Part shown: positions 1 to 12,346 of the stretch, one piece after another | Numbering within the stretch: the first letter of the stretch is position 1 | Layout: every line of letters starts with the position of its first letter | Assembly: GCA_002081555.1 (NCBI GenBank) | Contig: MZNV01001131.1 | Span: 1-34,382, forward strand | Reading direction: 5' to 3' | Origin: Protostelium mycophagum | Taxonomy: Eukaryota; Evosea; Variosea; Protosteliida; Protosteliaceae | DNA length: 34,382 nt | Program-made: the position numbers and the translations under genes | Notes under the pieces: model-generated | The model's database searches: none | Seen by the model: the letters and a program-made list of their open reading frames with translations, nothing else | Told to the model about the DNA's origin: nothing

Positions 1-834
1 AAATATGCCGAAGTGACAACAACACTGCCTTCTCCATAAGACAATTTGACACCTGAACATTGATCCACCCTCATAACCCAAAAGATGCAGACCTCAACAA
101 CAACACTGATGATCCCTATACACTTATGGTTTGGCTAGGGCCTTAAAGTTCTCTAAAGTACCAAACAATGGCTACAACACATTAATTAACATTCTAATTA
201 GGAACTAGTTTGATTGTGTTAAGGTGGCAAATTCCATGTTGCATTCAAAGTAAACTGGACCATAAGTACTTGAAAACATCTCACTTTAGTTGTGAAAAGT
301 TGAGGCATCATAGATTGCTAGAAACTAGACTTTAGTGCATTTTAGACCAATGCATTCCATTGTAGTCTCTTAAGAAACATAATACACATGAAAGACTTAG
401 CTTACTGACTGAAATTTGAAGCAAGCTGGCCTGTGATCAGTTTCTGCAAAACATTTGTAAGCTATTGTGCGCTGAGAGCATGCTTTATGCGACAGAATTG
501 CAGCTGAAGTACAAAGTGGCAAGCATTAATTATATTATACTTTGTGCGTTTCTTATATATCTATCTGCTCAGAGCATACTTTGTGCACAGTCTGCTCTTA
601 CTTGAAAAGACCATAACAAATATTTGAAAATATTATCTCAGCTTTTATGCATCAAGAGTACAATTTGTGCAGTCTTGATAGAAATTGCAAAGACCTCTTG
701 AAGCGGGTATTCAGTGTGTGGTGGATTGTAGATAAATGCACAAAAAAAACCCTTTGTAGAGCAGAAATCGTTCCCTTTGTTTTTGCATATCACTTACGTA
801 CTATGAAAAGCGAATATGACTCATTTGGATCCAA
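1..834. other. Noncoding leader, no gene recognised
   Basis: No reading frame here looks like a conserved protein. The one plus-strand open frame (647-838) shows no recognisable motif and runs into the start of the next gene in another phase, so I treat it as chance. The stretch is AT-rich and holds a few imperfect direct repeats: an identical 11-mer (atactttgtgc) at 537-547 and 576-586, and related copies around 475-495 and 571-590. The last 100-200 bases should contain the promoter of the NDUFB8-like gene, but I see no defined element. Confidence 0.5.
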
Positions 835-1410
835 ATGAGTCGCGCACTCACCTCCTTCAGACAGCCTCGTCTGTTCCAAACATCAAAAACAAGACTATCA
901 TTAAATAGATCATGCAATCCTGAAAGGGTTCCGCTTGTTCGTTTCGGTAGTGGACATGGTGGTGGAGAGCATTTCAGAGTGCCTACTTTTCAGAGCCAAA
1001 GCAAGAGAAACCAATATTTGGAAGAGACAGAAGAATTATATCCTTTCGATAGGAGAAAAGATCCTCTTTACACTGATTTTCATCGCAACCAATCCAGCGT
1101 AAGTCGATGATGATTTTGTGCCTGATTTGGATAGGTTGAGCTCTTTCAAGACTTTGACCCTGAAGATGATAAATCCATGGCCCCTGATGTAGACTTCATC
1201 ACTACGCCCTCTGCTGCTGCTGCTCGTCTCTTTTCTGTGCTTGGGGCTCTTGGTATTATTGCTTGGTTGAGTTTCCAGATTCCACATGAAGGGGATGTAA
1301 GTGCGCTTGCATCATTCTCAACTGATAAAGAGCAGTTCCGCGAGATGCCCTTCAACAATTTGGAAAAGGAAACCAGAGGACAATGGGCCGAAAAGCGTCT
1401 CACCCGATAA
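835..1410 (+). CDS. NDUFB8-like mitochondrial complex I accessory subunit
   Basis: Two exons, 835-1098 and 1135-1410, separated by a 36-nt phase-0 intron, give a 179-residue protein. The N-terminus is rich in Arg, Ser and Thr and poor in acidic residues (MSRALTSFRQPRLF), as in a mitochondrial presequence. One hydrophobic segment (roughly ARLFSVLGALGIIAWLSF) lies in the second half. It is followed by MPFNNLEKETRG, which resembles the YPYNNLYLERGG tail of animal NDUFB8 and the matching fungal motif. Known for the family: a single-span subunit of the membrane arm of NADH:ubiquinone oxidoreductase. The family call rests on this short motif plus topology, so another single-span complex I subunit remains possible. 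The ATG at 835 is the first one in frame. The neighbouring gene is convergent. Confidence 0.55.
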
Positions 1411-1617
1411 ACAGTCTACCGATCTCATCTCAGAAAACATCTTTATTCCCTTCTATCGGTGAGAACATATTTCTCTGGTCATCTCGCCACGTTAAGTATT
1501 ATGTATGGAGTATTGCAATATGTATGGATGTAACCCGCGGTGACAGTCTCACACTTGATGATTTGTGAATCTATCGAGAGGTGTGTGGATTTTTAGTGTA
1601 GTTGGAATATAGAGGCG

Positions 1618-2664
1618 TTATTTATGTTTAGAATTGTTATAGATATAATGAAGGTATTCCTGTTCTGATCTCCTGATGAGGTCTTCCTGTGCCTCTCTGA
1701 ATGATTGTTCCAGTATGGCTTTCTCCAATTCTTCTTCTGTAGTCGCTAATTCACTTTGTCTCACAATATTCTCCACTAACTTATCCTCTATCATCTTATC
1801 TTCTGATTCTATCTTAACTCTCTCTAGCTCTTTAGCATCTGCTTCCTGTCTTCTTCAGTATATCATCACAATATTGATATCAAAATATAGAAATGGAAGA
1901 TAGATACCCCTGGATTTAATGCTGGAAGACCAAGACCGACGCCAACAGTTGGATTATTTGGATCAACAACAGAATTATAATGATTTTTGTTATGGTAAGA
2001 CAATCTGATTGGTGGATTATCCTTGTTATTTGTTTCTTTGATCTCAAACAGATTCACTGCTTCTATGGTGTCATCTAATAAAATCAACACAATTTCCTTC
2101 TTAGGTGACTCACCGTTCTCTCGGTATTGATAGATTATAATGGGTCGGTTATATAATTCACCAAGGGCTTGGATTTCGAGATGGTTCCCAAAACATCTTC
2201 CCAATTTCAGGCAAATATAAATAGCCTAGTTACCTATCCTGTCTCTTCCTGTTGATATATTCTTCAAAATCCTCGGTCACAAATTGACTAAAATGATCCC
2301 TCTCTTGTGACATGTAACGCACGCAACGATCTCGCACTTGGTCATGCATACCCTGATCGCCATAAATCTGATCAGCCACTGACCGGAATAAGCAGTTCCC
2401 ATCTGCTCCCATGTTCTTGATGTTCAAATTTTGCTCATTTTTCAATTTCTGAACGAATCTTGAATAATCAACACGAGTTAAAAACAAAAGAATTTCGACT
2501 TACTTTTGAAATTGTGTTGTTGTTGATTCAACCATGTTTTGTAATTGATTATTGTTACTTTGGATATCTCGGATTGATGGACCATCTCTAATTTCAGAAC
2601 GGACTGAATCAAGTGTGGAATGTCTCTCGATTCTTCGACTTTGTTCTTCTGGCAATATCTTCAT
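1618..2664 (-). CDS. OTUD5-like ovarian tumour domain deubiquitinase with C-terminal UIM
   Basis: Four exons on the minus strand: 2664-2504, 2458-2234, 2196-1908 and 1845-1618 (introns of 45, 37 and 62 nt), giving 300 residues. The OTU core is clear. DGNCLF carries the catalytic Cys (about residue 76), followed by RSVADQIYGDQ; the middle block is GNHLEIQALGELYNRP; the catalytic His lies in NHYNSV (about 201); the domain ends in VGVGLGLPALNPG. These blocks match human OTUD5 (DUBA) closely. The C-terminus holds EEELEKAILEQSFRE (about 262-276), a textbook ubiquitin-interacting motif, placed as in OTUD5. Role from family knowledge: cysteine protease that cleaves ubiquitin from substrates. The start at 2664 is preceded in frame by TGA. 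It shares a 97-bp divergent promoter region with RAD51D. Confidence 0.88.
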
Positions 2665-2761
2665 GTTTGTATCTGATCAATGCGCAACACGGAATTGGAG
2701 CGAAATTGTAACTGTCCTTCACTTACGCGAAAGAATTGGGGTTCATTCATTTTGAAACCCG
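2665..2761. promoter_or_regulatory. Divergent intergenic promoter, OTUD5-like / RAD51D
   Basis: Only 97 bp separate the two divergent start codons, so both 5' UTRs and core promoters must lie here or overlap the genes. I see no TATA box or other named element. The role is inferred from position only. Confidence 0.45.
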
Positions 2762-3835
2762 ATGAAACATGCAACAATCAAGCCAAAGAAAGTCGGTAGA
2801 GCCGATCTTATTTTCAAAATCAAACAATTCAATCTGGACGATGCTAGATGGTATGAGATGCTTCAGATCGTCTGGTCTCTGAATGCTGCAGAGAAAGAGA
2901 AGGAGAGATACAGGGATACACATACAGCTATAGATGTTCTCTCATCACAACAAGCATCCAAGTTGTGCAGTGGAATTGCGTGGTTGAGAGAGGCGACAGA
3001 GCTCTCTTTCTGTTTATCAACTGGGTGTACAGAATTGGATTCAAAGGTACAACTTCTCTCGGGGCAGTTTATAGAGATCTTTGGTCGTTCTTCTACAGGA
3101 AAGACGCAGGTGATACACTTGTTCAGGCAAGTTCTAAATCCCACAGTTGTGTTTATCTCTGTGTGCAAGTGTCTCTATAGACAGAGAGATCCTCTGGCTG
3201 GACAGCAATAATTCATTCTCTGCGCAGAGGGTGAAGGAGCTGCTCAATACAAGAGGGCAGTCTCACTATCAACAATGCCTCGATAGAATTACTGTACTGA
3301 ATGTATCTGATCTCTATACACTATCACACCACCTGGATCTCCACTTGAACAGATTAAAAGAGAGATTCTCAACACCTGGAGCAGTGAGAGGTATATATAT
3401 GTGGGATCATGTTTGGAAGATTGAAAGTAGATAGATGGGGGGGTGATAGTTATAGATTCTATAGGATTGTTATTCTCAACTGTAATATCACCATTAGATA
3501 ATAAGATATCTTATAAGATAACATACTCGGGGCTGGGGCAGAGCGTGATAAACAACATCAATAGTAAATTCCGAGAAGCAGTGAGACGATTTGGGACAAC
3601 GTTTATATGTACCAATTATGAAGTACGATCAAGAGGATTGGAAGAGGGAGGGAGGGCAGGATTGGGGGATTATTGGTCCTATCTCCCAGACATCCAATTA
3701 CACCTTCAAAAAGATGATAATGGTGGAAGAACAGTCACACTCTATACTTTGAAGTCACATTCCCCTGTCTCACAATCCTTTCGAATTGATGAAAACGGAA
3801 TATCATGCGAAAGCAATCAATACAATCTCGGATAA
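2762..3835 (+). CDS. RAD51D: RAD51 paralogue RAD51D
   Basis: Three exons, 2762-3109, 3147-3383 and 3431-3835 (introns of 37 and 47 nt), encode 329 residues, against 328 in human. The RecA core shows a Walker A motif GRSSTGKTQ, then ILWLDSNNSFSAQRVKELL, which matches the RAD51D block LYVDSNGGLTASRLLQLL better than RAD51, DMC1 or XRCC2. The Walker B strand is VIVIDSIG, followed by an SPL segment. LGDYWSYLPDIQLHL lines up with the late RAD51D block LGRSWSFVPSTRILL. Family role: part of the BCDX2 complex that helps load RAD51 in homologous recombination and fork protection. The first intron falls immediately after the Walker A Gln. Reading straight through it would break the frame, and removing it restores the conserved strand. 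Confidence 0.88.
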
Positions 3836-4327
3836 ACATCTTCATTTATTCCTCATTGTAAACCAGTGATACTGCAACTGTCCATTCCAGGTGTTTGATG
3901 CCACTGTACATTGTCACCATAGAATGTCATGTCAATGATACGTGTTGAGGATGTACACATCGACATTTGCAGTTGCGGCATGACACTCTCAACAGAATTA
4001 AAGATGATTCACCTAATCTCAGGATATACCACTTGCAAAAGTTATTGCAAGTTGCAGCAAGTTAAGAGCTCTTTAAGGCACTGCAATTCCTCCACAGTGG
4101 AGGTTTGAGCCTGCACGAGAAAAAATTTCTGAACTGTCTTGTTGAGAACAACACAACGACATAATCAACCCGCAGGTCTCATTCAGCACTAATTTCACAT
4201 AAAATCAGTAATTGATCAATTATTACAGTGCTTGGTTGAGTTGTAGTTGGAAAACTTTTCGTATTGAAGCAGTTGTAATTGGCGTTCACTTACTTACTAT
4301 TTGAAATGTAATCTGTGGGCAATCCCA
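3836..4327. other. Intergenic region between RAD51D and CIAO1
   Basis: About 490 bp with no convincing coding segment on either strand. It holds the RAD51D 3' end and the CIAO1 promoter. Visible structure: three close copies of gcaagtt-like words around 4033-4063, and a perfect 7-bp inverted repeat, CCTCCAC-A-GTGGAGG, at 4089-4103. I see no tRNA, snRNA or clear snoRNA boxes. Confidence 0.5.
4089..4103. repeat. Perfect 15-nt palindrome
   Basis: Seven-base arms around one central base, upstream of CIAO1. It could be a binding site for a dimeric factor, but at this length chance is quite possible. Confidence 0.4.
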
Positions 4328-5680
4328 ATGGTGTCCCTTAATAGCATTGATGTTCTAACTGGTAGTCAACATTTGATGGTGGTTTGATAATAACACTTCA
4401 GGTCACACAGATCGCGTATGGAGCTTAGCTTGGTCTCCTAGTGGCACTATCCTCGCCAGTTGTTCTGGGGATAAATCTATAAGACTATGGCAGGTGTCTT
4501 TTATTTCTTCTGAACAATTCTGATGGGTCTAGTACAAAGACGATGGGAAGTTAAATTGTGAATTTGTTTTGGAAGAAGCGCATGAACGTACAATACGATC
4601 TATCAGTTGGTCACCTTCTGGCTCCCTCTTAGCCGCCGCGTCTTTCGATTCTACGACATCAATTTGGAAGAAGATCACAGAGGGACAAAGTAGGGAAGAA
4701 CTGTCTTCTTAATTCTAATCAGTATTACAGGTGTGAGATTAGAGTTATTAACGAGATTAGAAGGCCATGAGAATGAAGTAAAGTCTGTTGCCTGGGATAT
4801 ATCAGGAAATTTATTAGCCACTTGCAGTAGAGATAAATCTCTTTGGATTTGGGAGTGTGAGTAAGACCCCCACACTTGTTCATTGATAAAATACAAGTGG
4901 ACGAAGAGGAGGAGTTCAATTGTGTGGCTGTACTACACGGCCATTCACAAGATGTCAAGGCTGTAAAGTTCCATCCTATCAAAGAGGTCAGTAAGAAGCA
5001 AAATGAGACTGAGCGAAATATAGGTGTTATTTTCCTGCAGTTATGATGACACAATAAAGATCTGGGAGGATGATGAAGATGATTGGTTTTGTACTAACAC
5101 ACTGGAGGCCCATCAATCCACAGTCTGGTCAATAGCATTCAATCAGGATGGTTCAAAGATGGGTAAGATTATCTTCTTAATCTTTAATAATTTCATTCAG
5201 TTAGTTGTTCGGATGACAATACCCTCGTAATATGGGATACTTCTGTTATAAAAGGTGAATCATATTAACATTACTCATCATAATCACCACAGATGGCCCA
5301 AAGAGATTAACTACTTTGAGTGGTTATCATACAAGAACAATCTTTAGTGTTGATTGGTCATTTGACGATAAATATATTGCCTCTGGTTCTGCTGATGACT
5401 CTGTTAGAGTCTTTTCAAAGGTGTGAGAGTCAGTTTTATTATTTATGTTTATGTAATCAGGAGGAAGAGAAATCAACAGAAGGAGACATCTATTCTCAGG
5501 TGAGGTTCATCAACATCCTTCGCATCATTTATGAGAATGCAGGTGTTCGTAGAGAGAGAAGCTCATGGAGGGGATGTAAATTGTGTCGCATGGAATCCAC
5601 ATCGAATAGAAGGGAAGCACATCCTCGCTTCTTGTGGAGATGACAATCTGATCAAGATTTGGACCCTTGAAGAACAGTAA
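4328..5680 (+). CDS. CIAO1: CIAO1 / Cia1, WD40 protein of the cytosolic iron-sulfur assembly targeting complex
   Basis: Ten exons: 4328-4361, 4402-4493, 4533-4689, 4731-4856, 4898-4986, 5024-5162, 5201-5254, 5293-5420, 5461-5499 and 5543-5680, giving 331 residues (human 339). Nine introns of 38-43 nt. Seven WD40 blades can be read in order. Diagnostic CIAO1 strings survive: [48 protein letters not shown] and [13 protein letters not shown]. Role from the family: with CIAO2 and MMS19 it hands Fe-S clusters to apoproteins, including DNA replication and repair enzymes. The first exon holds only 34 coding nt. Its ATG at 4328 gives [18 protein letters not shown], which joins the first blade smoothly. 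Confidence 0.95.
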
Positions 5681-5830
5681 ATAAACTTCCGACAATAAAC
5701 TTTTTTTGTGGGCACAAAATATTGTTCCGGGAGTCAGCCAACCATTCATCATTTCGGAGCCAGAAAACATTCAAGGTGGGAGTTGAAAGAGGACGACGAT
5801 TTCTCCAGAGTTTTATCTGAGAAATAATAG

Positions 5831-6988
5831 ATGAACCCAAGCTTACTTCAAGGTATGCTGAGCGGAGGAGGTTTTAATAGTAGTGGTCTCTTATCCTCAG
5901 GGGTATCTCTGCCCAATCCATATGTTCATCAAGAGCACGGACGACCAGAAAGACATGATCTTTCTCAAATATGGACTTTAGTTCACGAGCTAACAAATCC
6001 TGAAAAACGAGAGACCGCACTTTTAGACTTGAGGTGACATTAACTCTTGTAATTGTATTGAAGATAAATTCACATGATCTTCAGTAAGAAAAGGGAGATA
6101 GTTCCAGATCTCGCTCCCATTCTTTGGTGCTCTTGTGGGACGATAGCTTGTCTTCTGCAAGAGATTGTTTCAATCTACCCTCTTCTCTCACCACCAAAAC
6201 TGAAGGCTCCTGCTTCGAATAGGTTGGTACTCACAACCACCACTGATTCGTTTTTAATTTGTGATCCCAGGGTTTGTAATGCTTTGGCTCTTTTACAATG
6301 TGTAGCCTCCCACCAAGAGACAAGATCCTTGTTTTTAAGCGGTGAGTGAGGGTTTTAAGTTGCTTTGATTGATGTGAGCAGCTCATATTCCCTTGTATCT
6401 ATACCCTTTTTTGAATACCACCTCAAAAACAAGACCTTTTGAATATCTAAGACTTACCTCCCTGGGTGTCATTGGTGCACTTGTCAAGGTAGTTTTATTA
6501 TGAAAGAGGTGTATAAACTGAAGGAGAATAGATGGACGACAGTGAAGTGATCAAATTTCTATTACAGACAGAGATAATACCACTGTGTCTTCGAATAATG
6601 GAGACTGGCAGTGAATTATCCAAGACAGTCGCTACATTCATCGTACAAAAGATATTATTAGATGATACCGGCCTCACTTATATATGTGCCACTTATGAGA
6701 GATTCTATGCTGTATCCACCGTATTATCAAACATGATCTCAATGCTCGTCGAACAGCCTTCTCAACGTCTATTGAAGCATACAGTCAGATGCTACCTCAG
6801 ATTATCAGATAACCCCAAGTGAGTGATTATATTCCATCTCCATACAATTATTGATCCATACAAGGTCCAGAGAAGCTCTGAAATCCTGCCTTCCGGAGGC
6901 CTTCCGCAATGGGCAATTCGACAACTTTTTGAAGGATGATATGACCACAAAGAGATGGCTCAACCAATTACTAGACACCGTACATTGA
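5831..6988 (+). CDS. CNOT9: CNOT9 / Rcd1 / Caf40, CCR4-NOT complex armadillo subunit
   Basis: Six exons: 5831-6033, 6085-6222, 6271-6341, 6382-6488, 6532-6818 and 6865-6988, giving 309 residues. Introns are 40-51 nt. It is nearly identical to the animal family over the Arm-repeat core: [69 protein letters not shown] and [14 protein letters not shown]. Only the first 40 or so residues, rich in Gly, Ser and Pro, diverge, as is usual. Family role: binds CNOT1 and adaptor peptides and links the deadenylase complex to target mRNAs. One intron has the weak donor GTTGGT. The gene lies 150 bp downstream of CIAO1 on the same strand. Confidence 0.97.
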
Positions 6989-7260
6989 TCATTAATTCCA
7001 TATATATGCCATCTCTTTCCTTGATTATAAATGTGGGTATTCCTCTCTCTTTCGTATCAGGCGGTGAATATTTATTATTTTAATGGTTACATTTTCCGAT
7101 TTTTTCTGGGGTGTTTGCAAGCAGTTGAAGTTCTCGAACACACATATCTCATAGCTGTTCAAACAATGGATTATGGCGCAAATCATGACCATGATGTCTT
7201 TTTGCTTCTCCTGGAAATTCTTTTTGTTGATGCACATTTTTCCGAGCAGAAAGAACTTCA

Positions 7261-8035
7261 ATGACAAACGAAGATGGTGTCGATATGTGCTTTCAGTTCT
7301 TGGAGGTGGCAATACATTCTATATTATATACGAGAAAGGTAAGACCAGTTTCTCACGCTTGGAAAAGACCCAACTCGGCCAGGTCTATCCAATGGAGGTT
7401 TTCGAACAACGAAGATTTCTATCGACACCTGTTCCCATGAGTAGAAGTGATGTCTTGAATAATTACATCATTGAATCTTTAGGTTGCAGTGCTTCTGAGG
7501 ATCACGACAACTGCTGACACAGCGCAGATGCTGTGTATTCATGGCTTTCTAAAGGTTCTATGAAGAAGTTGGGTGTCAATATCATTGATCGAGGGAAGGC
7601 CATCATCCTGGAACGATTTATCTTCGAACTTTTCATTCCAGAATCAAACTTGAATGGTATAAATAATTGTGAAAGCTTCAATTAACCTCACCAGTACAAA
7701 GACTGGAAGAAGAGTTAAAATTATTTATAAACAGAGTCAACAATTTGGATCAGCTTACCACAACACCACCACAAGGTAAAGACAATCATTCTTTGAATTG
7801 AAAATAATGTGCAGATACCATATTTGAGATTGTAGCGTATGTAGAAGGGGAGCAGGGAGAAAAACGTTATGATTGGATAAAATCAACACATTCAGAGCTG
7901 CAGAAGCCTACTCTTACACCCATAAAGTCTGCGACTCTGGGCGATTTTACATTGCAGCTGTACATGGAAAAGCCTTCACCATTACAAGGCCTCCTTGACC
8001 TTTCTGGTGATACAGATAATTCAAGTTTTGAATAA
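7261..8035 (+). CDS. MAD2L2: REV7 / MAD2L2, HORMA-domain protein
   Basis: Five exons: 7261-7338, 7383-7482, 7528-7656, 7695-7775 and 7815-8035 (introns of 38-45 nt), giving 202 residues (human 211). Splicing yields FLEVAIHSILYTRKVYPMEVFEQRRF, parallel to human [27 protein letters not shown]. Downstream come PVPMSRSDVLNNYI and ILERFIFELF, the HORMA core strands. The last exon should form the mobile seat-belt region. Family role: partner of REV3 in polymerase zeta and of shieldin-like complexes, closing its belt around a peptide. ATG 7261 is the only start giving the family N-terminus, which is about 15 residues shorter than in human. A longer unspliced frame in this area is out of phase with the conserved sequence. 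Confidence 0.88.
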
Positions 8036-8298
8036 TACAGCCTCATTAAACATTCTCTTTTATTCATTTTATGATCGAAGATGATGAAACACTAAAAATC
8101 AGGAAGATGATGCGATGTACTACTTTATTGCATCGTACCACAAAAACAAAAATCCTGAAAGAAACGTCTTCTGATGTGATGTGATCTTCTTCGCACAAAT
8201 TTGGCGCGGGAAAGTTTGTATTTGGTTGTAGACGCCAGACCAAAACAAGACATCATCATAACCAATCTGACCAAACCGAGCAGACCACGCGAGCTGGA

Positions 8299-11200
8299 AT
8301 GACAGATCAAGTGGAGATAGAAGTTCCTCTCTTTTGGGATAGATTAAAAAGGTTCTATGAGAGCTGGAGAGTGAGTCAACAGTTGTCATCTATGCAAATG
8401 GCTCAATGATCTTTAGAGGGATCCCATCACATGGCAAAATGCTGATGCCGTGGTTTTGCACGTGGGGGCAGCGAATGATGAAGTCATTTACTCTAAATCA
8501 GTCGCCCTCCTTCAGTGGTTCTTTGGTTATGAGTTTACTGAGACCATCATGCTGTTTTGTGACAACATAATCTACATCTATACTTCTGAAAAGAAAGGTT
8601 AGCTGTTGAGTGGGAGCTTAGTTTGATTCTAAATGACCTAGTTCGTATGATAGAAACAGTGGTAAAGAAGCTTGAAGGAGCACCCTTCGTCCAGATTGAA
8701 TTTGTCACTCGACTGAAAGAGGAAGGAACTGAAAACTTTAATCGCCTACTTGAAGGAATTAAATCTAGTAAACAAGGGGTTGTCTATAACCAACCAAATA
8801 ATATACTCAATCCATATAGAAAAGACTTGGTCAGATACAAGAGAAGGAAAAGCAGGGAGGTGCTGCCGCTCAGAATTGGCATAATTTTATAGACAACTCT
8901 GGGCTGGAGATGGTTGATATCAGTGGAGGAATAGCTCAAGTACTTCCAATCAAGGATGCCACCGAACTGGTAAGCCTTCCTTTCGTTATTATCTGATGAT
9001 ACATAGAAAAATATACGGACTGGGTCTACAATAGCATCACACATTCTAAAATCCCTTCTCCTTCCAAAGTTAGAGACAATCATCGATGAAGAAGCGAAAC
9101 AGACACATCGAGATATCGCGCAAGAAATGGATCAGATCTTTGCTGAACCAGAGAAGATATCAAAGAAGGTAGGGAGGGAAGGTATATTATATGTTGATGG
9201 ATATAGTTGAACCCTGAGCACATAGACTCTTGTTATACCCCACTCATTATGAGTGGTGGAAAATATGATCTCAAGCCAGGAGAAGACAATGATGATGAAC
9301 CTCTACACTTTGGCACAATTTGTTGTGCCGTGGGAGCCAGGTACAAGTCATATTGCAGTAATGTATCACGTACCTATTTAGTAGACCCATCCAAGGTAAT
9401 CTACAAGTATATAACTCTGATAATAAGGGTAATAGGAACAAGAGAGCAACTATAAATTACTATTGGAGCTTCAACAGATCGTCTTTGATGAGTTGAGACC
9501 AGGGAAAAAATTGAGTGCGATCTACAATGCAGCAATCAAGGCATTTGAGAAGGATAATTCTCATATACAGAAGAACTTTGGAAGAACAGTCGGGCATGGA
9601 GTGACTGATCCTATATCTTATCATAATTAATCATATTAGATTGGATTGGAGTTTCGGGAGTCAGAGTTGGTGATCAACAGTAAGAATGAGACCATAGTCA
9701 AGCCAGGAATGGTATTCAATATATCACTTTCCTTGAATAATCTAAGCGCGACATCAGAAGATATAAAGAAGAGAAAATACTCTCTTATGTTGGGTGAGTC
9801 GTCATGTGTATATCTGCACTATATTATTTAATGATAAATAGCTGATACTGTTGTTGTGAAGGAGGACGGAATTGAGGTCCTCACTGAAAAATGTCCGAAG
9901 AAATACAACGAGATTTCATATTTTTTGGAGGTAATATGAATATTTGAGGATAAATAATAAATAATAAAATATGTCACAGACGGAACAACCTGAGGAAGAG
10001 CCACAAGCGAGAAAGTCTAAAGCAGAGCCTGTTGAGATTATGGAATCAAAGCTTAGATCGAAGACAACACAGAGAGAGGATGAGAAGAATAGTCAGTGAT
10101 TATATATTATATATCATCTTCTCATCATGAACAGAGGCGGCAACTCAAGAGCAGAAGAGAAAGGAGCATCAAAGGCAGATAGAAGATAGAGCAAGAGAGG
10201 AAGCTATAGCAAGGTTCTCCAATTCAGATAAGCCGAAGCAAACTGGTCCGAAGAAGCAGACGAACACGGAAGCATACAAGGATGCATCACAATTTCCTAC
10301 AGACCTGGATCCTAACAAGGTCAGGATATCCCTCTTGATGATGATTGATATGAGCAGATTAAAATAGATCCAGCCCGTGAATCGATATTGATACCTATAT
10401 ATGGTATACACGTCCCTTTTCTCATCTCCACCATCAAAAATGAATCAAAAACGGATGAGAACCATTTGAGAATCAATTTTAATCAACCTGTGGTGAACTA
10501 CATACCTAAAGAAGCTGGGGATATGATGCCTGTATATATAAAGGAAATCACATACAGATGCTCCGACCCAAGAAGTTTGAATGCGTTGGACAGAGGAATC
10601 AAAGAATTGAGGAAGAAGATAACAGCCAGAGAGAGTGAGAGGAGAGAAGTAGCCACACTGGTCACACAAGAGAAATTAGTCCTATCAAGACGTGACTTGA
10701 CGATCATCACTTTAATAGTTGATTCATTTTAGAGAGGCTATCCAGGCTGACAGATCTCTTTGTGAGACCTAATCCATCAAAAGGAAGAACCACTGGATCA
10801 TTAGAGGCTCACACAAATGGATTTAGATTCAATTCAAACAAGGGAGAAAACATCGGTAGGTACAAGGAATGATATCGTGATCCAACAGATGCAGATGTCA
10901 TGTACAAGAATATCAAACACGCATTCTTTCAACCAGCAGAGAATGAGCTTATCGTATTGATTCACTTCCACCTACATAATGGTATCATGATAGGAAAGAA
11001 GAAGGTATCAGATGTGCAATTCTGCACTGAGGTCATGGAAGTTTCACAAGCAATAGACTCGAGGTATGTGATGATATATACGATCAGTATTGAATATAGG
11101 TAGGTACAAGGATGAGGATGAGGATCCATACCGTGAGAGACAGCTCAGGAATAAATTGAACAAGGAATTCTCTGAATTCGTTAGAAAAGTACAAGATCAA

Positions 11201-12318
11201 GTAAGACAGATAATCCTATCCTATCTGTAGATAATCATATCTATAGGTCAGCGGATTAGAGTTTGATCTGCCATTCAGAGATTTGGGGTTCGATGGAGTA
11301 CCCGGCAGGAGTGCTGTATTTTTACAACCCACTGTGAACTGCCTCGTCGCATTATCCGATCAGCCATTCTTCATACTTACTCTATCTGATGTTGAGATTG
11401 CCTCATTTGAGAGGGTCCAGGTAGGGATAACAAACAACATCTACTCATTAATTCATCACAGTTCTCTTTGAGGAATTTTGATGTGATATTTGTGTTGAAA
11501 GATTATGACAAACCACCGATACACATTAACTCTATATCTGCTGAGCACCTCGCTACGATCAAAGAATGGCTGGAGTATGCATCTATGATGATTTTCTGAT
11601 TAGTAATGACAATCACAGCTCACGTGATATCAAGTACTACGAAGGAGCCCAGACATTTAACTGGGGAAGAATTATGACACAGATCAAGTCGGATCCAGTC
11701 AAGTTCCACACAGAGTCTGGAGGGTGGTCATTCCTTAATGGTGATGATGCCGCCGCTAGTGGTAGCGATTCTTCCGAAGAGGATGAGGTGAGGTTGATGA
11801 TGATAGAATGAAATAAACAGAAGCAGGAAGAATTCGAGGAAGGGAATGATAGTGAGAGTGAGTCTGACGAAGACGAGGAAGGTTCTTTTGACGAAGACGA
11901 GGACGACGATGAAGATGAAAGCGAAGAAGACAGGTATAAATATTAGGAAACAATTCATTCATACAACAATAGTGAAGAGTCAGAGGAAGAAGAAGCAGCG
12001 GATTGGGATCAACTGGAAGAAGAGGCAAAAGCAGCCGATGCAAGAGCAACTCAAAAGAGGGGCAGAGACTTTTCTGATGATGACGAAGAAGTCTCCAAGA
12101 AAAAGAAGAGTAAGCCTTCGAGTTCGGGTGGAGGATCGTCCAAAGCACCACCAAAGCCTTCTTCATCTAAGCCGTCCTCCAAGCCTTCTTCGTCTAAGCC
12201 TTCTTCCTCTAAACCTTCGGGTAGCAGCTCGGGAAAGTCTTCTATCCCCTCTGGATTTAAACCACCAGCACCAAGCTCAAAATCTGGACCTCTCAAACCT
12301 CCCTCAAAGAGGTCATAA
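8299..12318 (+). CDS. SPT16: SPT16, large subunit of the FACT histone chaperone
   Basis: Twenty exons: 8299-8370, 8417-8597, 8642-8778, 8820-8969, 9007-9168, 9207-9395, 9436-9600, 9640-9793, 9842-9930, 9980-10091, 10135-10319, 10358-10691, 10733-10855, 10889-11063, 11104-11200, 11247-11420, 11462-11574, 11619-11787, 11821-11933 and 11973-12318, giving 1079 residues (human 1047). In order: the peptidase-like N-terminal domain (LQWFFGYEFTETIMLFCD, HFGTICCAVGARYKSYCSN, GIGLEFRESELVINSKN), the linker, the PH-like middle domain (YNNIKHAFFQP-type block, DVQFCTEVMEV, PFRDLGFDGVPGRS, TFNWGRIM), and a long Asp/Glu/Ser tail. It ends in a Lys-Pro-Ser repeat tail. Role: binds H2A-H2B and H3-H4 to reorganise nucleosomes in transcription and replication. 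The acceptor at 8641 could instead be used further downstream with loss of about 4 residues. Confidence 0.97.
12154..12225 (+). repeat. KPSSS tandem repeat within SPT16 C-terminus
   Basis: Four or five imperfect copies of a 12-15 nt unit encoding Lys-Pro-Ser-Ser(-Ser), placed after the acidic tail of SPT16. The low-complexity basic tail replaces the basic end of animal SPT16. It is a likely site of length variation between strains. Confidence 0.75.
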
Positions 12319-12346
12319 ATGGATGTGGTGCTCATATTGTCATTTA

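Noticed and set aside
647-838. 63-residue plus-strand open frame in the leader
   Set aside because: No motif, AT-rich and in a noncoding context; it overlaps the NDUFB8-like start in another frame.
3110-3180. 17-20 nt introns in RAD51D
   Set aside because: Several tiny GT..AG pairs exist, but only the 37-nt intron 3110-3146 restores the conserved strand before the Walker B region.
2762-12318. A genome-maintenance gene cluster (RAD51D, CIAO1, REV7, SPT16, later MCM6)
   Set aside because: Unrelated housekeeping genes are interspersed and strands are mixed, so this looks like chance in a dense genome rather than a functional cluster.
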